From Cyanobacteria bacterium FACHB-63 (GTDB lineage: Bacteria > Cyanobacteriota > Cyanobacteriia > Leptolyngbyales > Leptolyngbyaceae): 64,000 nucleotides of DNA. The notes under the pieces are model-generated. The model saw only the letters and a program-made list of their open reading frames with translations. It ran no database searches and had not been told where the DNA came from. The stretch covers positions 154,847 to 218,846 of the forward strand of contig JACJNX010000031.1 in assembly GCA_014695255.1 (NCBI GenBank), written 5' to 3'. The position numbers and the translations under genes were made by a program. Below, one piece after another: positions 16,191-25,347 of this stretch. How positions within the stretch are numbered: the first letter of the stretch is position 1; the number at the start of each line of letters is the position of its first letter.

Positions 16191-17189
16191 TTACCCGTGT
16201 CGTTTTTGATGCCATGCCCAAGCGTGCTTCAGAATCGTCTCAATATCTGCATATTGAGGATTCCATCCCAACACCGATCGCGCCTTTTCCGCACTTCCCA
16301 CCAGCGCAGGCGGATCACCCGGACGACGATCACACTCGATCGCAGAAATCGATCGACCCGTCACCTTCCGCGCCGCCTCGATCACTTCTCGCACCGAGAA
16401 CCCGTTCCCATTGCCCAAATTAAACAGTTGAGAATCGCCGCCCTTGAGCAAATAATCCAACCCCAAAACGTGCGCCTCAGCCAAATCCGTCACATGAATA
16501 TAGTCACGAATGCAAGTACCGTCCGGAGTCGGATAATCCGTGCCATAAATCGAAATCGAATCGCGCTGACCCAAAGCCGCCATCAGCACCAGTGGAATCA
16601 AATGCGTCTCCGGTTGATGATCCTCACCCAAGCGACCTTCTGGATCAGCCCCCGCCGCATTAAAGTACCGAAACGCCACCGATTTGAAATCATAAGCCGG
16701 ATCAAAATCCGCCAGCATCCGCTCCACCATCAGCTTCGTTGCACCATAGGGATTGATCGGATCTTGGGGATGATCTTCAGGAATCGGCACCACCTGCGGC
16801 ACTCCATAGGTCGCGCAAGTCGAAGAAAAGACAAAACGCTTAATTCCCGCCGCTACCATCGCTTCTAACAGCGTCAGCGTCCCCACCACATTATTGTGGT
16901 AATACTTACCCGGCTGCGTCACCGACTCACCCACATACGCATACGCCGCAAAGTGCATCACCGCACTAAACGGACGCGAGGCAAACACCTGATCGAGCAG
17001 TTCACGATCGTTCGTATCGCCCTCAATCAGTTCCACCTTCAGAACCGATTCCACAATATCGCGATGCCCGTAGACCAAATTATCGAAAACAACCACGTCA
17101 TATCCCGCATTTTGCAGTGCGAGAACCGCATGAGAACCGATATATCCGGCTCCACCTGTGACTAATACGATCGGCTTTTGAGATGACAC
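16191..17189 (-). CDS. galE: UDP-glucose 4-epimerase
   Basis: 332-residue extended SDR enzyme interconverting UDP-glucose and UDP-galactose for surface polysaccharide and galactolipid precursors. The Rossmann motif GGAGYIGSH is at residues 12-20, with catalytic Ser/Thr in FSSTCATYGVP and Tyr-x3-Lys in NPYGATK. The C-terminal FNLGNGNGFSVREVIEA and ECDRRPGDPPALVGS blocks are typical GalE. A 23-residue membrane peptide gene lies ~100 bp upstream on the same strand. Confidence 0.95.
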   Translation of the reverse strand: MSSQKPIVLVTGGAGYIGSHAVLALQNAGYDVVVFDNLVYGHRDIVESVLKVELIEGDTNDRELLDQVFASRPFSAVMHFAAYAYVGESVTQPGKYYHNNVVGTLTLLEAMVAAGIKRFVFSSTCATYGVPQVVPIPEDHPQDPINPYGATKLMVERMLADFDPAYDFKSVAFRYFNAAGADPEGRLGEDHQPETHLIPLVLMAALGQRDSISIYGTDYPTPDGTCIRDYIHVTDLAEAHVLGLDYLLKGGDSQLFNLGNGNGFSVREVIEAARKVTGRSISAIECDRRPGDPPALVGSAEKARSVLGWNPQYADIETILKHAWAWHQKRHG

Positions 17190-17289
17190 AATAAACCCTC
17201 ACCCAGTTTTAGAATTATTTTTATTTCAACCTGCGCTTTCAGATTCAGCCAGAAAGACGCAAACTTCATCCGGTTTTGACTCCATCGCC

Positions 17290-17361
17290 CTACTTGAAGG
17301 TATCGCGAGTCACCAAAAACAAAATCACCGCAAATGCAATTCCTGCCAAAATTAGCTCCAT
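17290..17361 (-). CDS. 23-residue single-span membrane peptide
   Basis: ATG 17361 is preceded by a consensus AGGAGG nine bases upstream, the best ribosome-binding site in this region. The peptide begins MELILAGIAFAVILFLVTRD and ends in TFK: one hydrophobic span of ~16 residues with a charged C-terminus, the look of small photosynthetic or cytochrome subunits. It does not match PetG, PetL, PetN, PsaM, PsbT, PsbX or Psb30 as recalled. No function is assigned; coding status rests on the ribosome-binding site and composition. Confidence 0.55.
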   Translation of the reverse strand: MELILAGIAFAVILFLVTRDTFK

Positions 17362-17738
17362 TTGACTATTCCTCCTACTACACCCTTCGGCTGTTGCAAC
17401 CCGATTGGAACAATGCTGCGATCGTTCCAGAGCAGTTTAGATTCATTCTTAGGAAACAGAGATTGAATTCGAGAAAAAATCTATCGCTCAACCCGAAAAC
17501 CTCCTACAATCTAGCGATTTTAGGTACAATCCTAGTCTTGAAACAGTTTATTTTCCAGCCCAAGTCTAAGATTAGAGAGTTCGATCTGTGACGATCGAAT
17601 CATTCAACCGATCAACCACTCTACGTATGAAATTTACTACTTGCGGGTAATCTTGAAGCGGTCAAGTTGTTCCCTAAATTCAATCGTTGAACGATCGCAT
17701 TTGGGGTGAGGAGTAGCGCGATACAAGGGATTGAATAG
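17362..17738. other. 377-bp intergenic region between divergent genes
   Basis: Contains the ribosome-binding site of the 23-residue peptide and the 5' region of the YdcF-like gene. Several TACAAT-like -10 hexamers occur on the plus strand (near 17505 and 17527), but none has a convincing -35. An 85-codon open frame on the plus strand has no coding character. No RNA gene is recognised. Confidence 0.5.
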
Positions 17739-18950
17739 ATGATCTTATTAGTAACTGATGTATTTGTCTTATTGACCCAGGTATTACTCTGGGTCGTGGT
17801 GGGTCTATTTGCCTGGTATGTCCTCTTACGAGTGCTACCCAGACCCTTTCTCGGTGGATTGGTGCTGCTGCTGCTGGTGGGCGTAGCAGCATTCACGTTT
17901 TATCGAGGGTCGCCCCAAGAAGGGCTAGTCGGCGATATTTTTCGGATTATTGCGATTCCGTTTAGTCCCCTCGGCATTATCTTAATTTTGCTCCTAGTCG
18001 CATTCTCGGAACTGCTGCGCGGTGGAAAATTATCGAGAACCGGATTAGTCTTGCTGCGAATTGCGATTCCAGCCTTGTTAATTCTGAGTATTCCAGCCGT
18101 GTCGTATTTTCTGGCACAACGCGCCGAAGCTGAAGCGATCGACATTGCCCGCCCTGCTGCCACTGCTGCCCTACCACCGGGAGCGCGGCGCGTCATCGTT
18201 GCCTTAGCGCAGGATACAACTCGACTGCAAGTTCGACCGCGATCGCAACCCGTTCCAGCGGCTCCGGCTCCTCCTGCTCCGGGATTGTTTCCGCCGCCTG
18301 CCCAGATTCCTGCGGGGGCATTTCCAGTCCTCGCCGATCAGCCCGTGCAACTGACCGAGCGCGGCGATATCTTGACTTATACAAATCAGGTCTATCGAGA
18401 AGAGCGAGGACGTGGAACCGATCCACTCGTCATCGTCAGCGCCGGAAACCGACCGGAGCGGGTGCGTAAAACTGGAGAAACCAACAATGATGTTTCAGAA
18501 GCCGCAGATGCGCGGCGATTTCTGCAAGGATTGGGGATTCCGGCAGAAGATATTATTGCCGATCCCAACAGTCCGACGGTTCAGAGTAGCGCTGTGAATG
18601 TACGTCAGGAATTGCGGCGTAGAGGGACTAATTTCGGCAATCAGTTGGTGTTGATTAGTTCGGCGATCGAGATGAATCGAGCCGCTTTGACGTTTAATCG
18701 CGAGTTCAACAGCAATAACGTGCCGCTCACGGTCATTCCCCGTCCGACGAATTTTCTTACGCTGCCGCCGCGAGAAGCATTCCGAGGTCGAGCGCAAGGG
18801 CGCGATGTGGTCGAGCGCAATTTGCAGATTGCCGATCTGTTACCCAGTATTGATGCGCTATCGCTCAGTTCTAGAGTGATTAACGAGTATCTGACTTCTA
18901 TCTACTATTTCTTACGAGGCTGGATTCGTCCGGTTCGGACAACGCTCTAA
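17739..18950 (+). CDS. YdcF/ElyC-like DUF218 membrane protein
   Basis: 403 residues. Four hydrophobic segments fill ~1-130 (VTDVFVLLTQVLLWVVVGLFAW; VLLLLLVGVAAFTFY; SPLGIILILLLVAF; LLRIAIPALLILSIPAVSYF), then a Pro/Ala-rich linker (~165-205), then a DUF218 domain with LVIVSAGNRPERV, DARRFLQGLGIPAEDIIADPNSPTV and QLVLISSAIEMNRA. DUF218 proteins act in envelope biogenesis (E. coli ElyC, YdcF); the substrate here is unknown. A terminator follows. Confidence 0.82.
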   Translation: MILLVTDVFVLLTQVLLWVVVGLFAWYVLLRVLPRPFLGGLVLLLLVGVAAFTFYRGSPQEGLVGDIFRIIAIPFSPLGIILILLLVAFSELLRGGKLSRTGLVLLRIAIPALLILSIPAVSYFLAQRAEAEAIDIARPAATAALPPGARRVIVALAQDTTRLQVRPRSQPVPAAPAPPAPGLFPPPAQIPAGAFPVLADQPVQLTERGDILTYTNQVYREERGRGTDPLVIVSAGNRPERVRKTGETNNDVSEAADARRFLQGLGIPAEDIIADPNSPTVQSSAVNVRQELRRRGTNFGNQLVLISSAIEMNRAALTFNREFNSNNVPLTVIPRPTNFLTLPPREAFRGRAQGRDVVERNLQIADLLPSIDALSLSSRVINEYLTSIYYFLRGWIRPVRTTL

Positions 18951-18967
18951 AGGCTGAAAGCGACAAA

Positions 18968-18992
18968 GAGAGGCGAAAGCTTCTCCTTTTTT
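18968..18992 (+). terminator. Rho-independent terminator after the DUF218 gene
   Basis: A 7-bp stem with one G-T pair (18968-18974 with 18979-18985) closes a GAAA tetraloop and is followed by CTTTTTT. It lies 18 bp after the stop codon. Confidence 0.75.
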
Positions 18993-19038
18993 CTCGTGGA
19001 ACTTGCTTTTTTATTCGCGCTACCATAAGAAAGTTTCG

Positions 19039-20808
19039 ATGGTAGGTAGAATCATGGCGCGATCGCGTTCCCCGCTGCAAAAACTAGGGTCATATCTTCG
19101 CCCACACTGGCGGGATGCAACTTTAGGAGTTTTGGCGTTGCTGGTGGTCAATGCGATCGGGATTTATATTCCGCTTCAGATTCGCGATGCCATTGATAAA
19201 CTGGGTGTTGCATTCAGCGTGAACCAGATCTTGTTTTATACGGTGCTGATCTTGGTGCTGGCATCGGTGATGTGGTTAATGCGAATGGCATCCCGAATTC
19301 TGCTATTCGGTGTGGGTCGTCAGGTTGAGTTTGACCTGAAGCAAAAGATTTTTAACCATCTCCTAAAGTTAGAACCTGCATACTTTGCCGCGAATACCGT
19401 TGGCGATTTAATTAACCGTGCTACCAGTGATGTCGATAATATTCGTCGTCTGTTAGGCTTTGCGGTTCTCAGTTTAGCAAATACACTATTCGCGTATGCG
19501 TTGACGCTGCCTGCGATGGTAGCAATCGACGCTAAATTGAGCTTAATGGCGCTTTCGGTGTATCCGTTTATGTTGATCTTAGTCAGTTTGTTTAGTAACA
19601 GACTGCGATCGCAACAGTTAACCGTCCAAGAAGAACTCTCCACGCTGAGTGAACTGGTGCAGGAAGACATGAGCGGCATCGCTCTGATTAAGATTTATGG
19701 TCAAGAAGAAAACGAGCGCCGCGCCTTCCGGGAATACAATCGATCGCTGTTGAATGCCAATCTCAAACTGGCGCTCACTCGGACTACGTTATTCCCAATT
19801 TTGCAGGCGATCTCGTATGGCAGTGCATTAATTTTGCTGTGGTTTGGGGGTGGGCTAATCTCGCGGGGCGAAATCACAGTTGGGGATTTTATTGCGCTGT
19901 TAATCTTTGTCGAGCGATTGGCGTTTCCGACTGCGCTCCTCGGATTTACGATTACGGCATATCAGCGTGGGGAAGTGAGTATCGATCGTATCGAAGCTAT
20001 TCTCTCGGTTGAACCCACCATCAAAGATGCGCCAGATGCGATTCCCTTACCGTTAGCGCAAGTAAAAGGAAAATTAAGCGCTCAGGATTTAACCTTTCGC
20101 TATCCCGGCGCGTCTCGTCCTAATTTAGATCAGATTAACTTTGTGATTTCTCCGGGTGAAACGGTTGCGATCGTCGGTGCGATCGGTTCCGGTAAATCAA
20201 CCTTAGCGAACGCATTACCGCGACTGTTAGATATTGAGACAAATCAGCTATTTGTAGACGGATACGATATTACTCAACTGCGATTAGAAGACTTACGGGG
20301 CGCGATCGCCTACGTGCCCCAAGAAAGCTTCTTATTCAGTACCACGATTCGCAATAACATTCGATACGGTAAGCCACTGGCGGATCAGTCTGAGGTCGAG
20401 CTTGCCTCGAAAATTGCTCAAATTCATGGCGAAGTGCTGAACTTTCCGCAGCAGTATGACACGATCGTTGGAGAGCGCGGCATTACCTTATCTGGCGGAC
20501 AACGCCAGCGAACTGCACTAGCGCGGGCGCTTTTAGTCGATAGCCCAATTCTGATTTTGGATGATGCCTTATCGAGTGTAGATAATCAAACTGCGACACG
20601 GATTTTAAGAAACCTCTCCGAAGGAACCGTTCGCAAAACGGTAGTCTTCATTTCGCACCAACTCTCCGCCGCAGCAATGGCAGATCGCATCTTTGTGATG
20701 GATCAAGGTCGCATTGTGCAGATCGGGAGTCACCTTGAACTGATTAACCAAACCGGACTGTATCGATCGCTCTGGGAACAAAACAAACTCGAAGAAGCGC
20801 TGAAATAG
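19039..20808 (+). CDS. ABC exporter, fused permease-ATPase
   Basis: 590 residues from ATG 19039; ATG 19054 is equally plausible, and a TTG at 19003 is less so. An N-terminal type-1 exporter membrane domain with six spans ends near residue 310. The ATPase domain follows, with Walker A GAIGSGKST, the Q-loop in VPQESFLF, signature LSGGQRQR and Walker B ILILDDALSSVD. The residue after the Walker B Asp is Asp, not the usual catalytic Glu, as in one subunit of heterodimeric exporters. It probably exports lipid or drug-like molecules; a partner half-transporter is not adjacent. Confidence 0.92.
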   Translation: MVGRIMARSRSPLQKLGSYLRPHWRDATLGVLALLVVNAIGIYIPLQIRDAIDKLGVAFSVNQILFYTVLILVLASVMWLMRMASRILLFGVGRQVEFDLKQKIFNHLLKLEPAYFAANTVGDLINRATSDVDNIRRLLGFAVLSLANTLFAYALTLPAMVAIDAKLSLMALSVYPFMLILVSLFSNRLRSQQLTVQEELSTLSELVQEDMSGIALIKIYGQEENERRAFREYNRSLLNANLKLALTRTTLFPILQAISYGSALILLWFGGGLISRGEITVGDFIALLIFVERLAFPTALLGFTITAYQRGEVSIDRIEAILSVEPTIKDAPDAIPLPLAQVKGKLSAQDLTFRYPGASRPNLDQINFVISPGETVAIVGAIGSGKSTLANALPRLLDIETNQLFVDGYDITQLRLEDLRGAIAYVPQESFLFSTTIRNNIRYGKPLADQSEVELASKIAQIHGEVLNFPQQYDTIVGERGITLSGGQRQRTALARALLVDSPILILDDALSSVDNQTATRILRNLSEGTVRKTVVFISHQLSAAAMADRIFVMDQGRIVQIGSHLELINQTGLYRSLWEQNKLEEALK

Positions 20809-20974
20809 CTCTATCAGTTGGTAGACGTTTTTCATTCTGCCGTTCCCTTCTCTGGACAGAGTGATATCGCGGTGTGCTTCGGTTAATTTGGTCACATCAG
20901 AGCATCTACCGAAATTTTTATCACACCCCGGATCGCTCTAGCGATCAACAAAATTATTTAAAGGACAATTCAAA

Positions 20975-21574
20975 ATGGCGAATACAAATCCTGGTGATCA
21001 GCACGATCGCGCAAATTATACTGGCTCAAATCCTAACGAAACTCCCGGCGTTCAACCGAATCCGGAAAGCTATGGTAGCGGTTATGTGCATGGTAAAACC
21101 GTCGAACGGCAACGCTACGAAGCCACCCAGCAAACCAGAGACGAAAACAACAGTGCAACTGGTTTCTTAATTGGTATTTTGCTCACAGGATTAGTCTTAG
21201 GCGGTGCTGCACTGGCGTATTTTGCAACTCAGCGCAATCAAACTCCGGTTCAACGCACGATCGTCGTTCCTTCTGCGGCACCTTCCCCTTCCCCCTCTCC
21301 CGAAGTGAGAGAACGAGTGATCGAGCGCGATCGGATTGTGCCCGTACCGCAACCGCAGCAAAGTTCACCGACTGTGATTCCCGCTCCAAACGTCAGAATT
21401 GAGGCTCCGAAACCCGTCGCTCCGGCTCCTCAAACCGCACCTGCCGCACCGAGCAACAGTTCGCAGAAAGAATCTCCGGCGATCGAGCAGCCTCGATCGG
21501 CAGAACCTTCTCCGTCTCCTGAAGCCAGCCCCAATCCAAATGGTTCAGGTCAACCTAGCAATTCCGGTCAGTAA
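20975..21574 (+). CDS. Single-span membrane protein with Pro/Ser-rich tail
   Basis: 199 residues; AAGGA lies nine bases before the ATG. A polar N-terminus of ~60 residues (MANTNPGDQHDRANYTGSNP) precedes one membrane helix (~63-86, GFLIGILLTGLVLGGAALAY), then a low-complexity tail of Pro, Ser, Ala and Gln with an Arg/Glu patch (REREVIERDRI-like). This is a common cyanobacterial layout of unknown function. The tail is probably periplasmic. Confidence 0.7.
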   Translation: MANTNPGDQHDRANYTGSNPNETPGVQPNPESYGSGYVHGKTVERQRYEATQQTRDENNSATGFLIGILLTGLVLGGAALAYFATQRNQTPVQRTIVVPSAAPSPSPSPEVRERVIERDRIVPVPQPQQSSPTVIPAPNVRIEAPKPVAPAPQTAPAAPSNSSQKESPAIEQPRSAEPSPSPEASPNPNGSGQPSNSGQ

Positions 21575-21578
21575 ATTG

Positions 21579-21607
21579 AAAGCCCACGGCTAGAAGTCGT
21601 GGGCTTT
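21579..21607. terminator. Hairpin terminator between convergent genes
   Basis: A 10-bp perfect stem (21579-21588 with 21598-21607), 9-nt loop and TTTTCGTT after it on the plus strand. It lies 4 bp after the Pro-rich protein gene and just before the stop of the SpoIIE gene, so it may serve both. Confidence 0.8.
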
Positions 21608-21623
21608 TCGTTAGACTTGACCG

Positions 21624-23063
21624 TTACGATCGTCCCTCTTCCCCAGCCTTCACCCGCATTACCACCAGCGTCATATCATCCGAATTCGGATTGCCCATGC
21701 CAATAAACTGCTGCACACAATCAAACAGATACTTCAAAATCTGCTGCGGATCGTCATGATGCTGACACGCCCAACGAAACGCGCTCACCAAATTGTCTTC
21801 CTCGAATCGCTGCCCGTACTGATTTGCCGCATCGGTAAAGCCATCGGTGTAATAAATAATCGTATCTCCCGGCTCTAGTTGCATTTGGGCATCTTGATAC
21901 TGGGTTTCAGCATCTAGACCGATCAGCATTCCATGGGTATCGAGGCGCTTAATCGTACTTGTTGCCGCTTGCCACAGAAGCGGCGGATTGTGTGCCGCAT
22001 TGCTGTACGACAATAAGCGAGTCTTCGGATCGTACTCCGAGTAAAATAGCGTCACAAACCGATTCGAGTTTTCCAAATCGGCATACATCACCTGATTCAG
22101 ATGCTGCAAAATCCGTGCGGGAGAGTGACCGTTGAGCACCTCAGCTCGTAGCATTCCGCGTGTCATCGTCATAATCAGCCCGGCGGGAACTCCTTTCCCC
22201 ATCACATCGCCGATCGTCACACTCCATTTTCCGCCCGAATTACTCAAGTTCGCTTGGCGCGTCTGCCCATAATCTGCCGGAATAAAGTCGTAATAATCTC
22301 CCCCGACGCGATTTGCAGTTTTACACAGAGCAGCGAGTTCAATGCCATCGATCGCCGGACATTGACGCGGCAGCAAGCGAAGCTGAATGTCGGCTCCGAT
22401 TTCGAGTTCGCGATCGAGGCGTTCTTTTTTCTTCAGTTCGACCGTGAGTTCATCATTCTCGATCGCCACTGCGGTTTGATCCGCCACGAGTCGGACTAAT
22501 TTTTGCCGCGTCTCTGTCCAAGCGTAATCTGGCTCTCGACTAAACACATAGAGCCGACCGCGCTCATTGTTTCTCACCAGAATCCCGGTGCCGAAAATTT
22601 GAATATCTCCCCCTAAGTTGCGGGCGATCTGGTGATCGAGCATTGCCACCATTTGCGACGATCGAGAAACTGCCTCATTCGCGGGTAATCCGGTTAACGA
22701 AGCCGTCATTTGCCGCGTTGCAATCTCTAATCCTTTGCGTAATTCCTGACCCCACATGGCATCCTGACAGTGCAGGCGCTCTAATTTCACCTGCCCATTG
22801 GGGCGGAACAAAATCAGCGCTCCACCGTCGGCATCTGTAACCCGGCTTGCCATCAGCGGAATCAGTTCCAGAAATTGATTGAGATTGCTGAAGCTACGGA
22901 GCGCGAAACCGAGCGAACTCAGTAAATCCTGAATTTTGTGCTGCTCCCGATTCAGACGTGCCACCAGTTCCTTCAGGGCGAACACTGGTGTCATGTCAGG
23001 GGAGCCTGAGTTGTTGCGCTCAGGCGGTTGAGAAGAGGGACGAGGAAGGGGCACAGCGGTCAT
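21624..23063 (-). CDS. GAF-SpoIIE (PP2C-type) serine phosphatase
   Basis: 479 residues. A ~30-residue low-complexity start leads to a helix, then a GAF domain (~65-205, LIPLMASRVTDADGGALILF to LVADQTAVAIENDEL), a short coiled coil (ELKKKERLDRELEIGADIQ), and a SpoIIE/RsbU phosphatase domain (~225-475). Acidic metal-ligand motifs are visible: RVGGDYYDF, SVTIGDVMGKGVPAGL, IIYYTDGFTDA and NPNSDDMTLVVMRV. Such enzymes dephosphorylate anti-sigma antagonists in partner-switching systems. No STAS or anti-sigma gene is adjacent, so the target is unknown. Confidence 0.92.
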   Translation of the reverse strand: MTAVPLPRPSSQPPERNNSGSPDMTPVFALKELVARLNREQHKIQDLLSSLGFALRSFSNLNQFLELIPLMASRVTDADGGALILFRPNGQVKLERLHCQDAMWGQELRKGLEIATRQMTASLTGLPANEAVSRSSQMVAMLDHQIARNLGGDIQIFGTGILVRNNERGRLYVFSREPDYAWTETRQKLVRLVADQTAVAIENDELTVELKKKERLDRELEIGADIQLRLLPRQCPAIDGIELAALCKTANRVGGDYYDFIPADYGQTRQANLSNSGGKWSVTIGDVMGKGVPAGLIMTMTRGMLRAEVLNGHSPARILQHLNQVMYADLENSNRFVTLFYSEYDPKTRLLSYSNAAHNPPLLWQAATSTIKRLDTHGMLIGLDAETQYQDAQMQLEPGDTIIYYTDGFTDAANQYGQRFEEDNLVSAFRWACQHHDDPQQILKYLFDCVQQFIGMGNPNSDDMTLVVMRVKAGEEGRS

Positions 23064-23326
23064 TCGGGCGATTTTAGTAAGAGAGATAGAGCAGAGAGTG
23101 GGAGAGAAAACTGAGAGTGAGAACTAATGTTAGCGAAGATTGTCGCAAGTCGCAGCAGTCGATCGAAGTTTGATTGCTCTCCAGATGCCGGGATTGTAGC
23201 CTTAATTCATGAACGTGATCGGACTGAATCCGAACGGTTGGGACTGATTATACACAGTTCCTCGATTTAGCGTATGAATGGTTTCTAGAACTTTCGTCTA
23301 TTCTGCGGTTTGCTCTGATCACGCCC

Positions 23327-24835
23327 CTATGCTCGAATCTGTTTTAGCAACTCCAAGTGCTTGCGAAGGGGCGCGATCGTATTCGCCGCGATGATTCCAC
23401 TCGCTGCCACCGCAGGCAACCCAATGCCCGGAAACGTTGAATCTCCACAGCACAGCAATCTTGCGATCGGCGTGATTGCACCTGGAAATAATCCATCGGT
23501 TGCGCGAATGGCGGCTCCATACGTTCCGCGATATCGCCGCAGATAGCGTTCGTGGGTGAGCGGGGTTCCGATTAGGGCGAGTTCGGTGCGCGATCGAATA
23601 TCCGGTATCACTCGTTCTAAGGCTTTCCACATCACCTCTGAGCGTTCTTGTTTCAGTTGCTCGTAATCGTCGCGCTGCTGCCAAATTGCGTATGGCTCAT
23701 TGCCAGGAGTATAAACGTGAATCGCGTGTTTTCCAGGCGGCGCAAGTGAAGGATCAAGCAGCGACGGAATCGAAATCAGCACTACATTTTGAGGCGCAGT
23801 AATGCCTAAGCTCCAGTCATTCACCACAATATGATGACAGGCGATCGCGTCTAATCCTTGGGCATCAATTCCCAAATGCAGGTGCATAAAACTCTCGCAG
23901 GTCGGGATTGCTTGCCGCTCAGCCTGAAATCGCTTCGGAAAATCATCGACTAATTTGAGCGTGTCCCAAATCGAGGCGTTAGAAACGACATAGCGCGATC
24001 GCAGTTCTTCCCCGTTTCGTAATCGCACTCCGATTGCTTTTTGATTCTCAACTAATACTTTCTCGACGTGAGCATTTAGCCTGATTTGACCTCCGTATTT
24101 CTCTAAGCCGCGAATCAGTGCATCGACGATCGCGCCGCTTCCACCTTTTGGATAGTCTAATTTCACATCCGGGCGATACCAATCGGCAAACATAAACGCC
24201 ACTTCAGCCGCGTTGGTGCTATCGGCGGGCAAGCCTGATAATAAAAAGCACAGCAAATCTAACCAATTGCGAATAAATGGATCAGTAATCACTTGATCCA
24301 TCACAGGTGCGAAAGCTCCGGTGAGTTTAGAAAAGCCGATCGCGTGTTGCAGCATCGCGGGTAAAAACTGCCCGACGCTCAAAACTGCGCCCAAATCGTA
24401 ACGCACCGCAGCCGGAGGAAGCGCGATCGCGGCTTTCGACAATGGAGCCATGACCGTTTGTAATTGCCGCCATTCTGCAACAGCGCTTTCTCCGCGTAAT
24501 TGCTGCAACACTTCGCAGAATTGAGAAGCTCCGACTTGCGTATCAAAAGTGCCTTCTGGCAAACAACAGCCCCAAGTCTCGTAGTTGAGCCATTCGATAT
24601 CCTCATCGATCGCGTCTAACACCTGCCGCAACGGATTCGGAGACGGACTGTAAGACATTCCCGAATACAGCGAAGGTCCCGAATCAAACTTAAATCCCTT
24701 GCGCTCGAAACTCTGGGCGGCTCCCCCTGCGATCGCGTGACTCTCACACACCAAAACTTTGAATCCATACCGCGCCAAAATCGCCGCACAGCTTAAACCA
24801 CCAATCCCGCTACCAATCACAATCACATCAATCAT
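23327..24835 (-). CDS. CrtISO-like FAD-dependent carotenoid isomerase/desaturase family protein
   Basis: 502 residues. The N-terminal dinucleotide motif IGSGIGGLSCAAILARYGFK and AGGAAQSFERKGFKFDSGP are typical of the phytoene desaturase/CrtISO group. Middle blocks YPKGGSGAIVDALIRGLEKYGG and VSNASIWDTL, and the C-terminal LLCCGDSTFPGIGLPAVAASGIIAAN (FAD-binding), agree. It may act on carotenoids as a cis-trans isomerase or on another polyene; similarity to CrtISO is general, so substrate is uncertain. It stands alone upstream of the SpoIIE gene on the same strand, with a 263-bp gap. Confidence 0.82.
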   Translation of the reverse strand: MIDVIVIGSGIGGLSCAAILARYGFKVLVCESHAIAGGAAQSFERKGFKFDSGPSLYSGMSYSPSPNPLRQVLDAIDEDIEWLNYETWGCCLPEGTFDTQVGASQFCEVLQQLRGESAVAEWRQLQTVMAPLSKAAIALPPAAVRYDLGAVLSVGQFLPAMLQHAIGFSKLTGAFAPVMDQVITDPFIRNWLDLLCFLLSGLPADSTNAAEVAFMFADWYRPDVKLDYPKGGSGAIVDALIRGLEKYGGQIRLNAHVEKVLVENQKAIGVRLRNGEELRSRYVVSNASIWDTLKLVDDFPKRFQAERQAIPTCESFMHLHLGIDAQGLDAIACHHIVVNDWSLGITAPQNVVLISIPSLLDPSLAPPGKHAIHVYTPGNEPYAIWQQRDDYEQLKQERSEVMWKALERVIPDIRSRTELALIGTPLTHERYLRRYRGTYGAAIRATDGLFPGAITPIARLLCCGDSTFPGIGLPAVAASGIIAANTIAPLRKHLELLKQIRA

Positions 24836-25347
24836 CGTGTTCTCTGCTATTCCACAACTCTCTTCTTATGATCAGCGACAAAAGCCAAACAAGGAAATCC
24901 CACAAAATTAGTCGTGCCATTTTCAAAATCGCGTGTAGTATGCAGAAATAGATGTGCTATTTCTTACATTAAGTATGCTGCGATAGCGCGACCGAATGAA
25001 ACAAATTGCCTCTAAAAGATTGGAATTTGTAGTCGAAATAATTAAATCAAATAAAGCAATCCAGAGTGATTTCTATTTAGATTCGCTCAATTTTTAGTTT
25101 CTGAAATTGGTTTATGACGGGCGTTTCAGGAATTTTTTAACTTTTTTGAATCGAGTTGTGTATTCTTGCAAAAAACTGGGCAGTCTAAGTTCGTTACACC
25201 AGAGATTGATTCTCTCAATTTTGATCAAAGTAGCCGTCTTCTCTGCTGCTTTACGTGTGATTACTAGGCTCTCACAACCCAAGCAAGACTGCAATTTCCG
25301 ATTGCAGAAAACCTGTCACTCATTCATTCATAGCAGGCTAACGAACA
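24836..25347. other. 512-bp AT-rich leader of the pil operon
   Basis: No convincing gene on either strand. It is AT-rich and holds the upstream region of the divergent CrtISO-like and pilM genes. A small hairpin (25289-25295 with 25301-25307, 7-bp stem, 5-nt loop) lies ~40 bp before the pilM start and would be in its 5' untranslated region. No promoter could be named with confidence. Confidence 0.6.

Noticed and set aside
17334..17591. 85-codon plus-strand open frame
   Set aside because: No ribosome-binding site, overlaps the antisense 23-residue peptide gene and has non-coding composition.
20874..21170. 98-codon plus-strand open frame before the Pro-rich protein
   Set aside because: Overlaps the better-supported gene at 20975, which has AAGGA and a clear membrane span.
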